DNA of 64,000 nt from Hyalella azteca (taxonomy: Eukaryota > Arthropoda > Malacostraca > Amphipoda > Hyalellidae), in assembly GCF_000764305.2 (NCBI RefSeq), contig NW_025941287.1:60670-124669 (forward strand), given 5' to 3'. The position numbers and the translations under genes are program-made. Positions within the stretch are counted from its first letter, which is position 1, and each line of letters opens with the position of its first letter. Positions 46,309-57,660 of this stretch are shown here, one piece after another. The notes beneath the pieces are model-generated. The model was not told where the DNA came from. It did no database searches and worked only from the letters and a program-made list of their open reading frames with translations.

Positions 46309-47241
46309 AGCGCCCTAGCGTTCCCGTGACTGCGTTCCATGCCTGTGGCTAAGAAGGCCTCTCGCGCCCCAAAAACGCCAGAGTTCTCGAGGTTATCGGG
46401 CCAGACCTCTCACTGCACACCGAGACAAGAAAAAGTTTTCTTGACGTTAACCTACACTAGAATAGGCGAAAAACGCCTGCCCTTTGCATGCCTGAGAAGG
46501 TTTCTACTACTACTTCGTATTGATGGAGCAAATTAACAAAGTAGACTAGTATTTTGTGTTGCTAGATTGGAAAGGCAATATTTCCAGATGCTTTAGAATG
46601 TTACTTGTGTAGCAGTACGGCGCCATGCGTTTTGAAGCTTGTGTGGGCGTAACACTGTTGGTGGCTAAGCTTTTTGGTTACGAAGAGCATTCGTACGATG
46701 TGGCCAGGCCCTCTGTATCGTCTGTAGTTTAAGCCTCTCACACGTAAGGCACTTGACATATCATGCTGCAGCTACGATAAATACCTCCATACTAACTCGT
46801 GGGCGTTTTTTCCATGGACTCGATAAGACGTATTCTTGTTTCGATTCGGAGTTGAGAATGTGTCTGCGGTTTATTATGTGTGGTTGAACGCTTTAATGAT
46901 AATATTGTGAAAATAATAGGACCGCAAAAAAAATGCTGCTTCATTGTTGCTCGTCTCGTTGAGTCGAAAGGAGCATAAATCCTATTCGATACTTAATAAC
47001 GTCGTGAGCAGTAGACTTTCTCAGATTGTATCATAGAGTAATTCATCAGGATTTACTGTATATTGTTTGAGAAAGGATGCAATTTCTATTTTTCTAACAA
47101 TGTTGCAACATTTGTTAAGACTTCGTCGTGTTGTGGACCTCAGATATGGCAAGCGAGGCATATATCAAAGACGACAGTTTCTCCCCTGGCCGTTGATGTT
47201 CACTTTCTGTGATGCTTTGCTGATGATCTCGGCCTAATAAA
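46309..47241 (+). promoter_or_regulatory. MTHFSD 3' UTR and candidate polyadenylation signal
   Basis: After the TGA, about 930 bp of mixed-composition sequence lacks coding character. AATAAA at 47236-47241 is the first canonical polyadenylation hexamer and is followed by sequence unlike the upstream UTR; it is the likely 3' end signal. Confidence 0.45.
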
Positions 47242-47638
47242 CCTTTCCAGGGATGAATTACGTACAATTCTAGTATATAAACTAAATAAATTATTGAATA
47301 GTTCTTTGATACAGCCTCGCTTGTTAAACGCTTTCTAGAGTTATTGCAGTGTAGATATTCTCTTTGAAATTGAGTTCTCTTTTTTCCAACGACGCTTACG
47401 AAGTTTACTTATTAATTCGTTAGCATCGCAGGGGCAGTTAATTTTGTCTTGACCTTCTCCACATTGTTATATTTCTCCGTTTTCTTTCTTTGATATCAAA
47501 ATTACTTGATGGTTTTCATCGTTTGTTATCAATACAGATAAGATGATCTTTGAATTCATTTGTTCATCCTTCAGTGATCTGTAATATTGAGCTTTCATCG
47601 CCCAGAGCTCGATAATTTGACAATTAATTGTTTTTCAG

Positions 47639-47859
47639 GTGAGGCGGATGTTGACTTGTTACCAGATTCAGAAACAATTCCATCCACTCACACTTCTGAA
47701 ATTCGCAGTTTGAAAGATACTCTGAATGGAATATATTTTGACAATTTTGAAAAAGGACTTGAAATCAACGTTTGTCTTAAATTGCCAAGTGTCAAGAAGG
47801 TTCATGGAAACAACGTGTACTTCAGCAAACTTTTCGATGTGCGGGCAGCTACCAAGTGA
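47639..47859 (+). CDS. Terminal exon of an unidentified gene
   Basis: A 3' splice site (TTGTTTTTCAG, ending 47638) precedes an open frame in phase with an incoming G: EADVDLLPDSETIPSTHTSE, SLKDTLNGIYFDNFEKGLEI, KKVHGNNVYFSKLFDVRAAT, then K and TGA. Composition is ordinary globular protein. Its phase does not accept the donor at 45533 of the MTHFSD gene, so it is not an alternative last exon from exon 8. No upstream partner was identified, and no family recognised; it could be the remnant of a gene otherwise lost, or belong to a transcript whose other exons I could not see. Confidence 0.35.
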
Positions 47860-48079
47860 ACTGTGATAGGGTTACCTTGGTAACTTTGTCCAAGGCAGTA
47901 AAATAAATTGAATCGACATGTCATCCTCGGAATCCCCAATTGCTACGTCGTTTCGTTCCATTAGGTTAGGTGCATGTGCAGTTCATCCTTCAGTGAAGTG
48001 CAGTGCAGTAGAGTAGAGGTGTAACTCTGTGGGTTAGAACCTCTTATGGGGCCCAGCAAGTTAAGTTATCTGCAGAGCA

Positions 48080-48390
48080 TCAATCAGCTAGAGAATCAGT
48101 GTGGTGTGAACTTACTCTAAAAGGCAAAGATAGCCTTCTCATAGGGGTCATTTACAGAAGACTAGATAAAGCTATGGAAAAATATATGTTCAGATTTGAA
48201 ATGCCTAGCTCCTTATCGAACCCGGTAAAGGCTAGTAGCTACTTCAAACTATCGTCAGTCATGAAAAGATCCGGTCAAATGACACGAGTTTAGATCTATG
48301 AACAAGGCACGAAAAGGAAAAGAATCGGCGACAGGCCACATCAGGCCTACATTTCAGCGCCGACATTATTATGTTATATGTTATGTTATG
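48080..48390 (+). mobile_element. LINE fragment: endonuclease piece joined to 3' end
   Basis: The plus strand encodes RESVWCELTLKGKDSLLIGV and IYRR (48087-48160), the conserved strand of the AP-type endonuclease of CR1/L2/Jockey LINEs. At about 48195 it jumps to the 3' end sequence shared with 24860-25180 (AAATGCCTAGCTCCTTATCG, GAATCGGCGACAGGCCACAT) and ends in (TATGT)n. The RT is deleted between these points. Confidence 0.65.
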
Positions 48391-48394
48391 TTAT

Positions 48395-49230
48395 TTGACG
48401 CAGCTGGCAAGGAACATCAAAGTGATATCTGCTGTTCTCGCATCCCTACATCTACGGCTTGTATTTAAAGTCTGCAGAGAGCTTAACAAACTTGAACGCT
48501 TGAAAAATCTGCAGTTTAGGAGGAATGAAAGACACTTTCACTGTAAAAACAATTTCATGTAAAAAAAATGCATAGCCTCGGGTAAATGGAATGCACGGTC
48601 CTCTTCTAAAAAAAAATTGTACGATCAATATCTTCCCACCTTTGCCTCAAAGCACATTGCCATAACTAAATTATTAGATAAATTTCTACTTATCCTTTTT
48701 TGAGAACATATTGATCTTTCGCGGAATTACGTTTGAGTTTTTTTCGAAGTTATCAAAGCTTTTACCAAAAGCTCAGGCTTGTTCTGACGAAGGATTGCAT
48801 AACACCAGACAGTTCGCTCTACGTCGTGTGGCGTCCAAAACTTCCTTTCGACGCAAGTACCTTCGGACTGAAAAAAAAACGTCACTTAGGTATATTAGGT
48901 CGTCATTTGGGAAAATAGTTCGTAATGAATTCATGCAAGATCACTAAATATAGTTTCCTATTATCTGGTATCAACAACTTGAATAGGAAGATATTAATGG
49001 CTAGTTGATACTATTGTCACCGCCAAGGTTCTGCTGTGTGCTTCTCGACACAAAAGGAACTGAGGTAAATCAAAAACTGTCCAGTCGAAATAACTCTTAC
49101 TAACTCTACTTCACTCAGACAGTAGAATCAGTAATTGCAGCAAAAATGGCGAAAAAAATTCTCGCGAAAATGACGAAAAAATCAATGCAACGGCGTGTGC
49201 TTAAATGACAAAAAATATAACTCTGTACTC
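48395..49230. other. Unannotated stretch
   Basis: No coding signal. This region should contain the next exon of the minus-strand gene at 49539-51922, but none could be identified by eye. Confidence 0.3.
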
Positions 49231-49234
49231 GCTG

Positions 49235-49350
49235 CAGTGAGTGACAAAGAGCGCATTTCCTCGTCGACGAAAACGTCAAGTCATGGACAGACAGACGGAC
49301 ATGACGAGCACAATAGCGCCTATTTTTCCATAAATGAGAAAATGCGCTAA
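49235..49350 (-). mobile_element. MITE family B copy, reversed
   Basis: The reverse complement aligns with 35296-35470: GCGCATTTTCTCATTTATGG, GTGCTCGTCATGTCC, then GACTTGACGTTTTCGTCGAC and the inverted end GAGGAAATGCGCTC, then CACTCACTGCAGCGAG. Confidence 0.6.
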
Positions 49351-49538
49351 AAATAATAAATGCAATAGCGTATGCTTGAATCTTCAACATCCTTGTTTGA
49401 TAATAGATGTTAATTAAAATCGTGAACAGTATTTGATTAATCTGATACATAGAACATGTCAACGTCTAATATAATGCATAAATTGTTTTCATAAACATAG
49501 TTCTTACCTTTGATACGAAAAATCAAGTATAAACTCAC

Positions 49539-51922
49539 TTCATTCATTGCCTGCTCCTTATTGATCTGATTGGCAGCTTCAATGATGACGTCATTGAGCT
49601 TCAGGTACTCTGCCTCGGAATATTTGAGGCTCGTGGTGCCGAGCGCAGCATGGGCGACCTCGTCAGCGAAGAAGACGTACTTGTCGGGAGCTGCAGCTAC
49701 TAGGATGGATGATGCCGTGGCTGGACCTACGCCCCGAAGCTTGCCTGTAGTAAAAATAATTATTCTCTCCTTAATTATATTCATTCGGTCTCGAAAAACG
49801 CGTCAATTTAACATATTAAAACTTCAAAATTAAAATGAATAAATTTTTATTCATTATAATTCAAACAAAACACAATAAACTTCAACAAAATCAGCACTTG
49901 TATATGACTCAATGTATTCTACGACGCGATACATACCTATAAAAAAATTTCACACATGAAATAGGAATATTTTTTTATTGACAGGGAGACAACGAGAATA
50001 CAATAATCTTTAGGAGGTAAACGAAAAATAATTGAACAACAGCACACACTACAACCAGTATTTCACTCAATTTTGTGATCTGGAAATCATAACATGAGAT
50101 AAGCAATTTATATACATATATCTAATTTTATCCATCATAACCTTACAAAGAACAGCAAGAGCACGGGATGGCTCGTTTTCCTTTGCTAGCTTCAGTCCCT
50201 CAGTAGTTACTTGCTTGACCAGCTCGTTAGTGTTGCTGGCAGCAAGATCTACCAAACGAGGCCTGAACTTCCCCCTGGACAGCTTCCATTCCATGAGCTT
50301 GACCAGCTCGCTGTGGAGAAGGTGAGGAGAATCCCTTCTACTCTTGAGGGCAGCTGGCAGCTCTGATTGGAACCACCTAGACACACAAATTCATGTTAGA
50401 CATTTTGAAATTAGAGTTGAAACAAAAATAAATCCAAGACGCAAAATAATGTTTTTAATTAATTAATAAGAGGAAAAGGAACTAATTGAAATCAGAAAAA
50501 AAAATCAAAATAGAAATTGACATTTAAGTACCTATAGTTAATCTTATGCATTACCTATGCTTTGAAAAAAAAAACTGCTACATTCAACATTCATTACACT
50601 GCATTCAACTGCTACAGAACACATTACAAATTTACAATAATGACTTGCAGCACAAAAAAACTTACAAATGTGCCTCAATATTTCAAAATGAAAGCTAATT
50701 TGAAATTATAGGCTGAGGCAACATGCAAACAGTATGCAAAAAGAAAAACAATGATACTGCTTAAACCATAATAAAAATCTTTGCACTTCCATGGTCCAGC
50801 ACATAAATATTAAATATAGACATATAAGACATGAAATGCATTTTACTGCCTTTAACTATAGTGTGTCATGGACTCGTGGAAGCCCAGGACCAGCTTTGCA
50901 AGGTGGAATTCTATGAATTGGTGGTGGTTCACACATGTTCTAGATCAGTTTGGCCTGGCCATGTCTCTTCTTGATCCTAAAATATTGGCTGACTAATATA
51001 AGCATAGTGGTAAACCAGAGATGTTTTAGAATCAGTTCATTTTTAATTTCCTCATCTACTCAATATTTTAATCAATTTCTTATGTATGAAAATGCTGGTA
51101 TCCAAGATACTTTCTAGTCTATTTATAGGACTCAAAAATGAACTTGAGGAAGAGTTTAAAAAAATTGCTGCTTTGCCACTATGATTATATAAGGAAGATC
51201 CAATTTCAGGTCTTTATTAAACATTCAATGTTAAATTTACACATGTTTTACATTAATTCCTACCAAGTGCCATCTCAAACTTAACAAGTTAACATTCAGG
51301 ATACATGATTTTTTACACTATAACTATAATTAACTATCCATACATGATACCTAGACTTATTATGACCACATTATCTGTTAAGGAATAAGAACTATTTTTG
51401 TATTACTTAAATAATACTCATTTTTAAATGATCAGCTGAACAAATATGAAAGATCTGAGACTCATTTTTAGAATGAAAAATACATTTCTGTCTGCAGTCA
51501 CAACTTACAAGCCTGATGATTAGGATGAAAAATTCAGAACAGGCACATTATAATTTCATTATCATTGATCCACCTATTATACAGTATAATGAACATTCAT
51601 CGTTCAGGTATGGTAGTAGTTATTCAAAAGATATATGTTACACATTGCAATTTTTAACTTAGTACTTTTCGCTGGCTACAGAATTTAGGTACCAACATTT
51701 TACACAAGTGTTTTTCAATATTGTGATCATTTTCGAAAGTTCAAATTGCAATTTTTATACTTACACGTCTAATTCGGGTAAATTCGACTTTTTGACCCGT
51801 GAGGATGCCTTAACATCAATTGCGGTATTATATAGTTTCAAAACATTAAGAAAAACATCGGAATTGTGGTTTTCCAGAAATTCTCCTACTGTCAAGAGAC
51901 TACGTGTCAAATCACCCGCCAT
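49539..51922 (-). CDS. Conserved uncharacterised protein with helix-hairpin-helix-like motif, 5' three exons
   Basis: Minus-strand exons 51922-51765, 50376-50147 and 49744-49539 join in frame (594 nt, 198 aa). It starts MAGDLTRSLLTVGEFLENHN (ATG at 51922). Exon 2 gives VWFQSELPAALKSRR, a block LHSELVKLMEWKLSRGKFRP and then RLVDLAASN. Exon 3 gives KLRGVGPATASSILVAAAP followed by DKYVFFADEVAHAAL. The LRGVGPATAS motif is a helix-hairpin-helix signature as in HhH-GPD DNA glycosylases, and the MEWKL-RGKFRPRL block is conserved in a family of uncharacterised animal and fungal proteins. Catalytic residues of the glycosylases were not recognised, so DNA binding is inferred and enzymatic function is not. 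The exon 3 donor could be GTGAGT (49538) or, after 11 more codons, GTAAGA; the 3' exons were not found, so the entry is 3'-partial. Confidence 0.8.
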
Positions 51923-52139
51923 CTTTTGCTTTAATAGTTACAGCAGCTGGCAACGTGAGAGCGGTGAGACGATCAGACGAATACTGAAAAAAGTTTATCA
52001 TCGGTGTATTAAATTACACGAAAATTTTATTTTTAAAGGTTCATTCAAATACTGTCAGTTATCCAACAATGACGCATGTCGCATTATTTGCAACGTTAAT
52101 GCCACTCAGCCACTGTACCTCCTGCTTTAGGTACTTTAG

Positions 52140-54270
52140 GATTAGCTAGCTCCTAGCTGATCTTTCTGACAAATTTTATCATAATTACTTATACTACATA
52201 CGTTTAAAGAGTTTCACGATAAATTTTTAAATTAACGATTATTTAACGACGGCATCACTGTGTGTGTCATTGATGTCGATGTGTTACCTACGTATCTATG
52301 AGCACAGGACAAGGACAAGATGATGTACAAATAAAAAAGCCAGAGTCAGCTTTATTTTAGAGTAATATAGCGGTCAAATTTGTGAATTATCTAATTACTC
52401 ACAATATTAGATAGAAAAAGACAGTTTTAAATGTATTTCTCAATTGTTCGTCTATTAAATTAATAAATTCCACTATTCCGCGTAAGGCTACACATAACCT
52501 CAGAGCATTGACTAGGCTTCACAGTTCACACTGACTTGCTATTTGCTCCTGCTTAGTTCTCCACTGCCATGCGCTACGGAAAAACGTGTCTTGGTGCACA
52601 CACGTTCTGTCATGCAAATGACGTTGCCTTCATAGTTATTCAAACAAACATTACGGCTATGAAAAAAGCTTTATTAAGTTTCTGTATGACGGCATTAGGA
52701 AAATAAGTTACCAAATAATAGATGCAAATGGGTTTCCTACCAAACGAAGTCAAAGTAAATAGAGCGCACTATAGCCTATTTATACTTCGAAATCTAATAA
52801 TCAATAGCTATGCATCACTTGCGACCCTCGGCTCAGAGCTCTACTCAGTAATGACTCAAGCTCTGCCTGCTCTGGGAATGATCATGAGTGTCGTCTAAAT
52901 TGATATTACACTCGACTCGCGACTTGACAACTACACTCAACTTTGTACTTTAACGATACTTGAGATCAAGTCAGCATTTAGGGATTAATTGTAAAATCTC
53001 AATTGAATTTGTCAGAATATTCGCGTCTTACAAAATATTAGGATCTGTTGTTAATATCTAAGGTTAGAAATTTTTCGAATTATTGTAATAGAAATTCGTA
53101 CACAATGGAAAACGATCGCATACTCCAGCTTAATATTTTCAAAATATTTTAGTGAGAATCAGAGGTCGCCTGCCGAAGACCACAACTGCCCTGGATGTAA
53201 TGGACCATCATGATTCCTGCCTTCCGGAACGTAGCCTTCAACACTTCAAGCCGTCCGTATCTAGGCCGTGGGTCGAGCCAGCCCTCGGTCGAACGGCCAC
53301 TTGTCGAAGGACGATAAATTTTGGAACAGAACTATGCTATCTGAAACCTAACCTCAGATGCGGTGATCGTAAAATTACATAGTTTAACGATGCCCGGAAG
53401 CCAGATTCGATCCGTGGCCTGGTGGTGCATGGCAGGTGGTGGTCAAGGCCTGAGGACAAAACCGAGTGGTGCACGGCTGACTGGTGTAGGTCCGGAGAGA
53501 TCTAAGGCGTTCGATTCTGGGCTTATTGGTGCACAAAATTGGTGGTGCACGGCTGCGCTCCCTGTCCTGTGCAACAGGATTTATTTTCTTGTCTAGTATT
53601 AAGTTCTCTTTATGTGCATTTTTTTCATGCACCTATATAGTGGCAACATTCTAGGAACCGTTTATTAGCCGCTACGTCTCGCACGTCAGTTCCTTATCTC
53701 GACGCACGATGACTAGGTTATTCGGTGTTATGCCCTTTCTCAGTATTCTAAATTTACTACTTTGAAATATTGAAATATTACTTGAGAAATATCATGACGG
53801 TTATATGTGTATTCACGTTCATTTATTTTTGTCATCTGTTTAGCCCGCAGCTATCACTCAGTGTGCTAGTAAGACTTTTCATGTATTAGGAACGGAAATG
53901 CAAAGGTGGAACAATCTTTCATTCTGATTCACGAAAGTTGGGCCAAGCACATACGTAAGTCAATTTCGTGATGAATTTAAGAAGTTCTTCCTTATTTCCA
54001 TATTTGTCATTATGATCATATTTGGTTTAATGTTAATTTTTAATCATATTTAGCTAGTTATTGATTCCTTTGTATGGTATTTATTTTCAGATCCACTGCG
54101 TTTTGAGGTGCGATTAAAGCATAAAATTCAAATGCGTCTTAATCCCTCCGCTGGCTAAGCCAAATAAAGTTTGTGCCAGCGTTACTCCCATAACATATAT
54201 GGTGAACATACGGGTGATTAAGTAGGTTCATAAGTGTGCATTGGTAGGAAAGTGTAATCTGTGCGAGGCT
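52140..54270. other. Unannotated stretch upstream of the minus-strand gene
   Basis: It should include the promoter of the gene starting at 51922. At 53380-53570 a GC-richer block contains GGTGCACGGCT twice and a TTCGATCC-like B-box trace, perhaps a decayed SINE. No coding frame was recognised. Confidence 0.3.
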
Positions 54271-54274
54271 ATAA

Positions 54275-54996
54275 AGATGCCTGTACACAGGGATAGTACT
54301 AGCCAGTGAGTAGCCGCTAGTTCATCCGCCGCTTGAACTGTCCACGCTACTAGCCTCGTGTATAGGGGGGGTTCAGCCGCTTCAGAGGCATGCGCCGGCA
54401 AGTGCCCGAAACGCGACCGAGAGGGACAACGATGTGTTGATTTCTGCGCTGAAGAAGTGGCTAGTAGTGCTGATGCAGCCATGGTGTGCCGCTCTTTCGA
54501 AGTATCTGTGCCGCTCTTGCGAAGTATCTTTTGTCAAGTGAATCATGGCTTGTTTGAACGATAATGTTTCTAAGGAGAACCCAACAAAGTGGATACCAGA
54601 CGATATTCAATTATTCTTTGAAATATTCCAAAAATATGAATTAAAGTATAATGTTTGCCATGATGGTTACTCCAACAAAATGAAGAAAGAAACGAGTATT
54701 TTGAAACGGAAAGAAGACCTTATTAGTCAAGGTTTAGTTGTTCCCGACGCTGCATTTTTAATGGCTATAATAAAGAGTATAAAAACGACGTACAGACTCG
54801 GATTGTTGAAGGTAATCCCACTATCCATCTTCGCAGACCTCACTCGACGGCTTCTAACGACGCACTGGCGGGCGCGAACGAGAAGATAGCGGCACTGTAT
54901 ACTCTCCTTGTATACAGGCTTACTAGCCGGATAGTAACCAAGCGACAGACACTTGCCAGATCTACTAGCCGTCTGCACTATCCCCGTGTACAAGCA
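54275..54996 (+). mobile_element. PIF/Harbinger-like DNA transposon, MADF-only copy
   Basis: The left end is AGATGCCTGTACACAGGGAT and the right end the inverted ATCCCCGTGTACAAGC. A TAA precedes the left end at 54272-54274, as expected for the family's TWA target site. The right terminus is diverged past GCA. Subterminal regions carry repeated CTAGT and GCTAGTA motifs. No DDE transposase is present; only the accessory ORF remains (next entry). A shorter sister copy lies reversed at 60482-60902. Confidence 0.75.
54545..54889 (+). CDS. MADF/Myb-SANT-like accessory protein of PIF/Harbinger element, truncated
   Basis: The 114-aa frame begins MACLNDNVSKENPTKWIPDD. Residues ~20-90 follow the MADF pattern: IQLFFEIFQKYELKYNV, then HDGYSNKMKKETSILKRK, then IIKSIKTTYRLGLLKV, matching the family's L.E.Y...P.LWd, YrNK..K..A and KI..LRt.Y..EL.KV blocks. 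The second protein of PIF/Harbinger elements is a MADF/Myb-like DNA-binding factor that delivers the transposase to the ends. After LLKV the frame runs into the subterminal repeat sequence and stops, so the normal C-terminal part is missing. Confidence 0.65.
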   Translation: MACLNDNVSKENPTKWIPDDIQLFFEIFQKYELKYNVCHDGYSNKMKKETSILKRKEDLISQGLVVPDAAFLMAIIKSIKTTYRLGLLKVIPLSIFADLTRRLLTTHWRARTRR

Positions 54997-55276
54997 AAGT
55001 ACCTGTACACCAAGGGCTCGTCTGGCCAAGAGACGAAAGAGTGGTGATAATAAATAGTGAGATGAAAACCAAGAGAGAAAAGAAATAAGGGAGTTGAAAA
55101 ATATGGTTAGGTGTGGAAGAATTGAATGAAAATAGATAAAGCTATCAAATTCAAAGATGAGAAAGCGATGCCTATGTACAGTGGGGAAAATAAGTATTTA
55201 GTCAGTCACCAATTGTGCAAGTTCTACAACTTAATGTGATGAGACAGGCCTGTAATTGACATCTTAGGTAGACTTC

Positions 55277-56090
55277 AAATACAGGGTCCGCCATATTTAT
55301 GGCAATGCGTGTTTTTTGTTATTTCTCAATGAAACAAACAGGTGCATTTTTTTTATTGGATGAGCTAGTAGCCATGAATTACCTAAACAATTCTCAGGCA
55401 TATTTATTCAATATGACCACCCTTATTTTCAATGACGGCCTCAATCTACGCGGGAAAGCTTCACAGGAGACGCAACATTTCTTGAAGGATCAAGTCCCAT
55501 TCTCGTGTCAATTTAGACTTCAAACTATCCAAAGAATCATGAGGTGTTCTGCAGACCCTACTCTCTAAAGTAGCCCACACAGAAAAGTCGAGAGGATTCA
55601 AATCAGCGCTTCTTGAGGGCCATTTATTTTTGATAATGAACGTTGGGATGTGACCCTGAATCCAGTGTTGGGTCATGTTTGAGCCATGTGATGGGGCAGA
55701 GTCTTGTTGAAAACTCCATGGTGAGCAACACAACACAGCTTCCAAAATGCCCGAAATGTATCGCTGACTGTTCAATTTCACTCCTTAGGAGACAAAAACG
55801 AGTGGGGAACACCCAGTGGCGGTTACCGCGGCCCAAGCCATCACGACATGTGATTTTGACGTCGTGTTGCTGTTCATCCCGACTCCAAACTCTGTCATTT
55901 TGACGGTTAACGCTTTGTTCGATGTCAATTTTTTTCTCGTCACTGAACAGCCCCAAAGTATAGGATGTTGCCATCCCCAAGCTTCACAGTTGGTATGGTG
56001 TTCTTTGAATGCAACTCCACACTCACTTCCCTCCAAACACGACGAGTTGGGTTTTAACCAAATAGTCCTACTTTGGGTTCAACTGACCAT
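55277..56090 (-). pseudogene. Mariner transposase remnant
   Basis: Minus strand. LFSDEKKIDIEQSVNRQNDR (around 55950-55890) and later FQQDSAPSHGSN, WPSRSADLNPLDFSVWATLE and TREWDLILQEMLRLL (55710-55460) match the C-terminal half of mariner transposases, including DE and the SADLNPLDF catalytic region. The two parts lie in different frames, so at least one frameshift separates them. The 3' end (CAGGGTCCGCCATATTTATG, 55282) resembles a mariner terminus. The 5' part is cut where the Gypsy LTR begins. Confidence 0.75.
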
Positions 56091-56091
56091 G

Positions 56092-57165
56092 ATATAGCGG
56101 ATCTCGCTACATAAAACTAAAATTATATATACCATATCTCGCTACCTAGAACTTATTTTATGTTCATATTAATTTTTATGTTCACTTTAATATTAACACT
56201 TACCATATTAAGCATTAGGTTTATCACAATAAATAATTACACCATCATAAGAAGAGCTCGGAGAAAGCTCAGTTTACTCGATGGCAACAACGCCCTCGCG
56301 CCATCTCACAGCCCCTATAGAGCTCTCAGCTATTGCGTTCTATTTGCCGTTAGTCTTCAAGCAATCAACATCTCGCTGACCCCCAATCGGTGAACAAGCC
56401 TACATCATCAGAAAACCCCTGCAACGTATAAATTCAATATCACGCGCAATTTCCCGCCTCTGTCGCCATCTCGGTCAGCATCTCTGACGCCATCTCAGTC
56501 AGCATCTCTGAAGCCATCTCGGTCAGCATCTCTGACGCCATCTCGGTCAGCATCTCTGACGCCATCTCGGTCAACATCTCTGACGCCATCTCGGTCAGCA
56601 TCTCTGACGCCATCTCGGTCAGCATCTCTGACGCCATTTCTTTCAGCATTTTTGACGCCATCAGTCAGCATCTCTGTCAGCTTCTCTGACTCCGTCTCGG
56701 TCAGCTACTCAAGCCAGCATCTCTGTCAGCAGACCAACGCCATCTTCACGTCAAGCGCACGACGCCATCGTGCCGCGCTGCCTGCCTACGCCTTCCCTGC
56801 GTGCCGACGCTTCTCCGCGAACGTTCAGTGATATTTCGCTGGACATATTCTCTCAGCCTACGTCTCCGCGACGACTCACTACGCAACCACGGTGGCACGT
56901 CGAGCTGCACCTATGGCCTGGGCTACCAATTCTTCCTGGATCATCACATCGAGCAGGTCTCGTGAGCTAAACCAATAAATCCATTTATTAACACATCGAG
57001 CAGGTCACGTGAGCTAAACCAATAAATCCATTTATTATTTGATTGTGTGTTTATTTCTCCCAACCAAATTCGTCCTGCCGCTCCCTAATCCTTTCCGTCT
57101 GAAATTAGTGAATGATACAAGACGCAATTCTATTGGCCTGAAATAATCCTCTGATGCGAGTCTAA
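56092..57165 (+). mobile_element. Gypsy-type solo LTR, copy A
   Basis: It begins ATAGCGGATCTCGCTACA (one change from the family start TGTAGCGGATCTCGCTACA, seen at 63828) and shares CAACGTATAAATTCAA, CATCGAGCAGGTCACGTGAG, ATTTCTCCCAACCAAATTCG and TCCTGCCG with copies B-D. Polyadenylation hexamers (AATAAA) lie near 56975-57030. The right boundary is diverged. It lies inside the Tc1 element and interrupts the mariner remnant. Confidence 0.6.
56459..56715. repeat. 24-bp in-frame minisatellite inside LTR copy A
   Basis: About nine units of CATCTCTGACGCCATCTCGG plus TCAG. As 24 is a multiple of three, the minus strand reads as a periodic MASEMLTE peptide; nothing suggests translation, since the reading frame starts and ends within the LTR. 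Copy B has only one or two degenerate units at the same place, so the array expanded in copy A. Confidence 0.85.
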
Positions 57166-57189
57166 AAATACATATATATATGGATAAAT

Positions 57190-57660
57190 AAAATCAAATC
57201 ATCCATAATATGACCTTCTCCCAATACTCTTCTAGAACATCCAGATGCTCTCTAGCAAACTTGAGACGTGCCTGAATATGGACTGGCTTTAAGCATGGGG
57301 ACACGTCTGGCACTACAAGGTCTTAGTCCCTGGCATCGTAGTTTGTTGCTGATGGTAGTCTTAGTAACGTTGGTCCCAGCTTTCTGCAAGTCATTCACTA
57401 GATCCCTCCTTGTGGTTCTGGTCTTTTTACTCGCCGTTCTTGTGATCGTTTTGACCCCACGGCTGAGATCTTGCGTGGAGCCCCAGATCGAGGGAGATTA
57501 GTATAGTGGTCTTGTAGGTCTTCCATTTTCTGATTATTGCTCCCACTTCAGATTTCTTCACACCAAGCTGCTTGCCTATTGCAGATTCAGGCTTCCCAGC
57601 CTTGTGCAGGTCTACAATTTGGTTTCTGATATCCTCCGACAGCTCTTTCGTCTTCACCAT
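57190..57660 (-). pseudogene. Tc1-like transposase, N-terminal part
   Basis: Minus strand from ATG at 57660: [20 protein letters not shown], then [22 protein letters not shown], the bipartite helix-turn-helix DNA-binding region of Tc1 transposases. A frameshift near 57480 changes phase; RTTRRDLVNDLQKAGTNV, KTTISNKLRCQGLRP and LEEYWEKVI follow in other frames, so at least two frameshifts and a stop are present. The catalytic DDE core is missing. Confidence 0.8.

Noticed and set aside
47580..47640. Minus-strand IELWAMKAQYY as exon 4 of the HhH-like gene
   Set aside because: A short suggestive string, but no acceptor in the right phase was found and the same bases fit a plus-strand acceptor and exon better.
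51708..52130. 140-aa plus-strand frame
   Set aside because: It is antisense to the first exon of the minus-strand HhH-like gene, whose splice phase and protein blocks are consistent; the plus frame has no recognisable domain.
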